Shown here piece after piece: positions 22,973-24,243 of a stretch of DNA of 24,243 bases. The notes below the pieces were generated by a model, which saw nothing but the letters and a program-made list of their open reading frames with translations, did no database searches and was not told the origin of the DNA. The number at the start of each line of letters is the position of its first letter. The first letter of the stretch is position 1. This stretch comes from an uncultured Dorea sp. Its GTDB lineage: Bacteria > Bacillota > Clostridia > Lachnospirales > Lachnospiraceae. The stretch spans positions 1 through 24,243 of the forward strand of contig CAJUFA010000041.1 of NCBI GenBank assembly GCA_910585725.1, read 5' to 3'. Made by a program: the position numbers and the translations under genes.

Positions 22973-23058
22973 ATAAACCTACCTTGTACTTGGCCGGTTC
23001 AGGTAGGTTTATCACTTATATCTGAGGCTAACCACTTTGTGGGCGGTTATCTCTTCCT
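22968..23058 (-). ncRNA. Antisense antitoxin RNA of the type I module
   Basis: A near-consensus minus-strand promoter lies at 23065-23093: TTGCAA (23088-23093), 17-base spacer, TATAAT (complement of 23065-23070). RNA would start near 23058 and run left to the shared terminator, overlapping the 3' end of the toxin mRNA. Its first bases, AAGAGATAACC (complement of 23045-23055), are followed by a hairpin formed by TAACC/GGTTA around 23031-23049. Size of about 90 bases, position and overlap fit antitoxin RNAs of Fst/TxpA-like systems. Ends are predicted, not measured. Confidence 0.7.
22973..23012. terminator. Bidirectional terminator of the toxin-antitoxin locus
   Basis: ATAAACCTACCT (22973-22984) and AGGTAGGTTTAT (23001-23012) form a perfect 12-pair stem around a 16-base loop. 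On the minus strand it is followed by TTTATTTTC, so it should end the antitoxin RNA efficiently. On the plus strand the T-rich part is within the stem itself, so termination there may be weaker. The stem is shared by both RNAs. Confidence 0.78.
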
Positions 23059-23064
23059 ATCTGT

Positions 23065-23093
23065 ATTATAGAGTAAATTGAATGAGATTGCAA
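23065..23093 (-). promoter_or_regulatory. Promoter of the antitoxin RNA (minus strand)
   Basis: Read on the minus strand: TTGCAA, 17 bases, TATAAT. It is the best sigma-A match noticed in the window and the only supported feature directing leftward transcription. A strong antisense promoter is expected, because the RNA antitoxin must be in excess over the toxin mRNA. Confidence 0.75.
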
Positions 23094-23104
23094 TGTGAAA
23101 TTTG

Positions 23105-23138
23105 GAGAGTCTGGAAAATGAAACAGGCTCTCTTTTTG
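23105..23138 (+). terminator. Rho-independent terminator upstream of the endolysin gene
   Basis: GAGAGTCTG (23105-23113) pairs with CAGGCTCTC (23124-23132) in 9 pairs, with loop GAAAATGAAA, followed by TTTTT (23133-23137). It isolates the toxin locus from the amidase gene on the plus strand and implies that late transcription must read through it, or that the amidase has another source of transcription. Just after it is the palindrome GCGCCGGCGC (23141-23150). Confidence 0.82.
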
Positions 23139-23178
23139 TTGCGCCGGCGCAAGAGCAGGCAAGAAAGGAGATTAAATA

Positions 23179-23979
23179 ATGAATATTATAGAAAGTGGTA
23201 TCAGTTTTAGAGGTTTATCTAACCGGAGCCGAACGACCAGAATTATCCTGCATCATGCAGCGAAAGTTACATGCAGCGTTCAGGATATTCAGAGATGGCA
23301 TTTAGAAAATGGATGGGCAGGCATTGGTTATCATTTCTTCGTAAGAAAAGACGGAAATATTTACCGGGGACGTCCGGAGAATACTGTAGGAGCGCATGTA
23401 ACCGGGGCCAATGCGGATAGTATCGGCATCTGTTTTGAAGGGAATTATGAGGCGGAAGCATCTATGCCTCAGGCTCAGGTCACTGCGGGAAAAGAGCTGG
23501 TGGCGTACCTCAAGAACAAATATAGGATCAATACCGTAAAAGCTCATAGAGATGTCGGAGCAAGCAGTTGCCCGGGCAGACATTTTCCGTTCAATGAGAT
23601 CGCGGGGGCAGCGGCTTCTAACGTAACACCGACTCCAACGCCGGCGCCGACTCCAACACCTTCGGCTCAGGGATCGGATTCCGTTGCAGAGCTTCAGGCC
23701 GAATGTAACCGGCAAGGATTCAGCGCCCAGAAAGTAGACGGCATTGCCGGCCCGATCACGCTGGCCGGATGTCCGACGGTGAAGACAGGCGCAAAAGGTA
23801 ATATTACAAAATGGATCCAGAACAAGCTGAATTCTCTCGGATATAATTGCGGCGCCGCAGACGGGATCTTTGGACAGAATACGAAGAATGCCGTAATTTC
23901 ATTCCAAAGGGCGAAGGGGCTTAGTACAGATGGCATTGTGGGCCCGAGGACGTGGAGCAAGCTGTTAGGTTTGTCTTAA
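23179..23979 (+). CDS. Endolysin: N-acetylmuramoyl-L-alanine amidase with peptidoglycan-binding domain
   Basis: The 266-aa enzyme cuts the bond between MurNAc and L-Ala. The Amidase_2 domain covers about 1-145, with zinc ligands H25 (IILHHAA), H123 (KAHRDVG) and C131 (SSCPGRHF), as in T7 lysozyme. A Thr-Pro linker (150-161) leads to a degenerate binding part (ELQAECNRQGFSAQKVDGIAG, 171-191), and then a full PG_binding_1 repeat (203-266, with QNKLNSLGY and DGIFGQNTKNAVISFQ). No signal peptide is seen, so it relies on the holin for release. It has AGAAAGGAG before ATG. Confidence 0.94.
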   Translation: MNIIESGISFRGLSNRSRTTRIILHHAAKVTCSVQDIQRWHLENGWAGIGYHFFVRKDGNIYRGRPENTVGAHVTGANADSIGICFEGNYEAEASMPQAQVTAGKELVAYLKNKYRINTVKAHRDVGASSCPGRHFPFNEIAGAAASNVTPTPTPAPTPTPSAQGSDSVAELQAECNRQGFSAQKVDGIAGPITLAGCPTVKTGAKGNITKWIQNKLNSLGYNCGAADGIFGQNTKNAVISFQRAKGLSTDGIVGPRTWSKLLGLS

Positions 23980-23998
23980 TATCCGGATAACAAAAGAG

Positions 23999-24044
23999 AG
24001 CGGCCGTTACGCCAATTTAAAGAAGCATAACGGCCGCTATTTCT
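23999..24044 (+). terminator. Strong terminator after the endolysin gene
   Basis: AGCGGCCGTTA (23999-24009) pairs perfectly with TAACGGCCGCT (24028-24038), 11 pairs with an 18-base loop, followed by ATTTCTATT. It marks the end of the late operon. The T-run is interrupted, so it may work in both directions or less sharply than the other terminators. Confidence 0.75.
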
Positions 24045-24243
24045 ATTCAGGTCCCGCTTATATTATAGAAGATATATGATGCAGTTGCCACGATTACCGA
24101 ACATCAAATTTCGACACAGATGTGTGAAGGGTTATTTTCGTATAAAGAATCTAATTAAATCTATGGGGCAAAAATGGGGCAAATGATACTTTTTCATGAA
24201 ATAACATAACCATGAGAAACCGCGGAAATACGTTGTTTCAACT
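24045..24243. other. Non-coding right end, probably near the attachment site
   Basis: No gene with a good ribosome binding site is visible in the last 199 bases. They hold two tandem 11-base repeats, ATGGGGCAAAA (24163-24173) and ATGGGGCAAAT (24174-24184). Such short direct repeats next to the end of a lysis module resemble arm-type binding sites of a tyrosine integrase. A 35-36-codon frame from 24076 or 24079 to the TGA after GGGGCAAA exists but lacks a ribosome binding site. The att core itself cannot be identified without the left end. Confidence 0.4.

Larger units (their letters stand above)
1..24243 (+). mobile_element. Temperate siphophage genome segment, probably an integrated prophage
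   Basis: All supported protein-coding genes are on the plus strand and follow the classic order of a long-tailed phage: accessory/modification genes, late activator, packaging, portal, head, connectors, tail, baseplate, lysis. Spacing is tight, with several ATGA overlaps. The window starts inside an upstream gene and ends in a non-coding stretch after the endolysin, where temperate phages usually carry the attachment site. No integrase or repressor lies in the window, so integration is inferred from the layout and not shown. Families such as PBSX TerL, SPP1 gp6/gp7, YjcQ and A118 holin indicate a Firmicutes host. Confidence 0.93.

Noticed and set aside
23141..23150. Perfect palindrome GCGCCGGCGC before the endolysin gene
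   Set aside because: Too short to form a useful hairpin (no loop) and found once; it may be chance or a restriction-type site.
24076..24186. Frame of about 36 codons ending MGQKWGK before TGA, possibly the end of an integrase
   Set aside because: No ribosome binding site, no catalytic integrase motif, and it runs over the tandem repeats; more likely non-coding.
1..24243. CRISPR array, insertion sequence, rRNA, integrase or repressor genes
   Set aside because: I looked for regularly spaced repeats, transposase or recombinase motifs and rRNA-like segments and saw none; the only arrays are the tape measure repeats and the methylase protein repeats.

Overview
The window is one continuous plus-strand block of a temperate, tailed (siphovirus-type) phage, most probably an integrated prophage. 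Nearly every base is coding, genes overlap or abut, and start sites carry strong Gram-positive Shine-Dalgarno sequences (GGAGG, AGGTG). Protein families (PBSX-type TerL, SPP1 gp6 portal, SPP1 gp7/MuF head protein, YjcQ, N4-gp56-type capsid, TP901 tape measure, A118-type holin) point to a Firmicutes host. The moderate GC and gene order suggest a gut Clostridia/Lachnospiraceae-like host; this is inference.

Layout. (1) 1-3052: the tail of an upstream gene, a PAPS-reductase/DndC-like PP-loop protein, a 55-aa remnant that looks like the start of a phage radical-SAM gene, and an orphan C5 cytosine methyltransferase with five internal repeats. (2) 3085-4757: small genes ending in an ArpU/RinA-like late activator. 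(3) 4758-5013: control region with three 9-bp direct repeats, an extended -10, a terminator-like hairpin and a complete tRNA cloverleaf. (4) 5014-10720: TerS, TerL, a small HExxH protein, portal, a MuF head protein with a toxin-like C-terminus, a small possible immunity protein, and a YjcQ-family protein. (5) 10721-14205: terminator, possible structured leader, scaffold, major capsid and four head-tail connector proteins. (6) 14210-22114: tail tube, tail chaperones joined by a -1 frameshift (T TTT TTC), tape measure, Dit, baseplate hub and a receptor-binding protein. (7) 22237-23979: a membrane coiled-coil protein, holin, a type I toxin-antitoxin locus and an amidase endolysin. (8) 23980-24243: terminator and a non-coding end with direct repeats, probably close to the attachment site.

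How it works together. The ArpU-like protein probably switches on the late operon by acting at the repeats before terS. The late genes then package DNA, build head and tail, and lyse the cell with holin plus amidase. The methylase and PP-loop protein are accessory genes, plausibly for DNA modification. The MuF toxin-like domain and the type I toxin module are cargo that could affect competition or maintenance. The most interesting points are the inverted repeat that gives toxin mRNA and antitoxin RNA nearly the same 5' end, the MuF toxin/immunity pair, the odd tRNA (anticodon TAT, C33, G14) before terS, the truncated radical-SAM gene between a PP-loop protein and a methylase, and the displaced Shine-Dalgarno of the first full gene.
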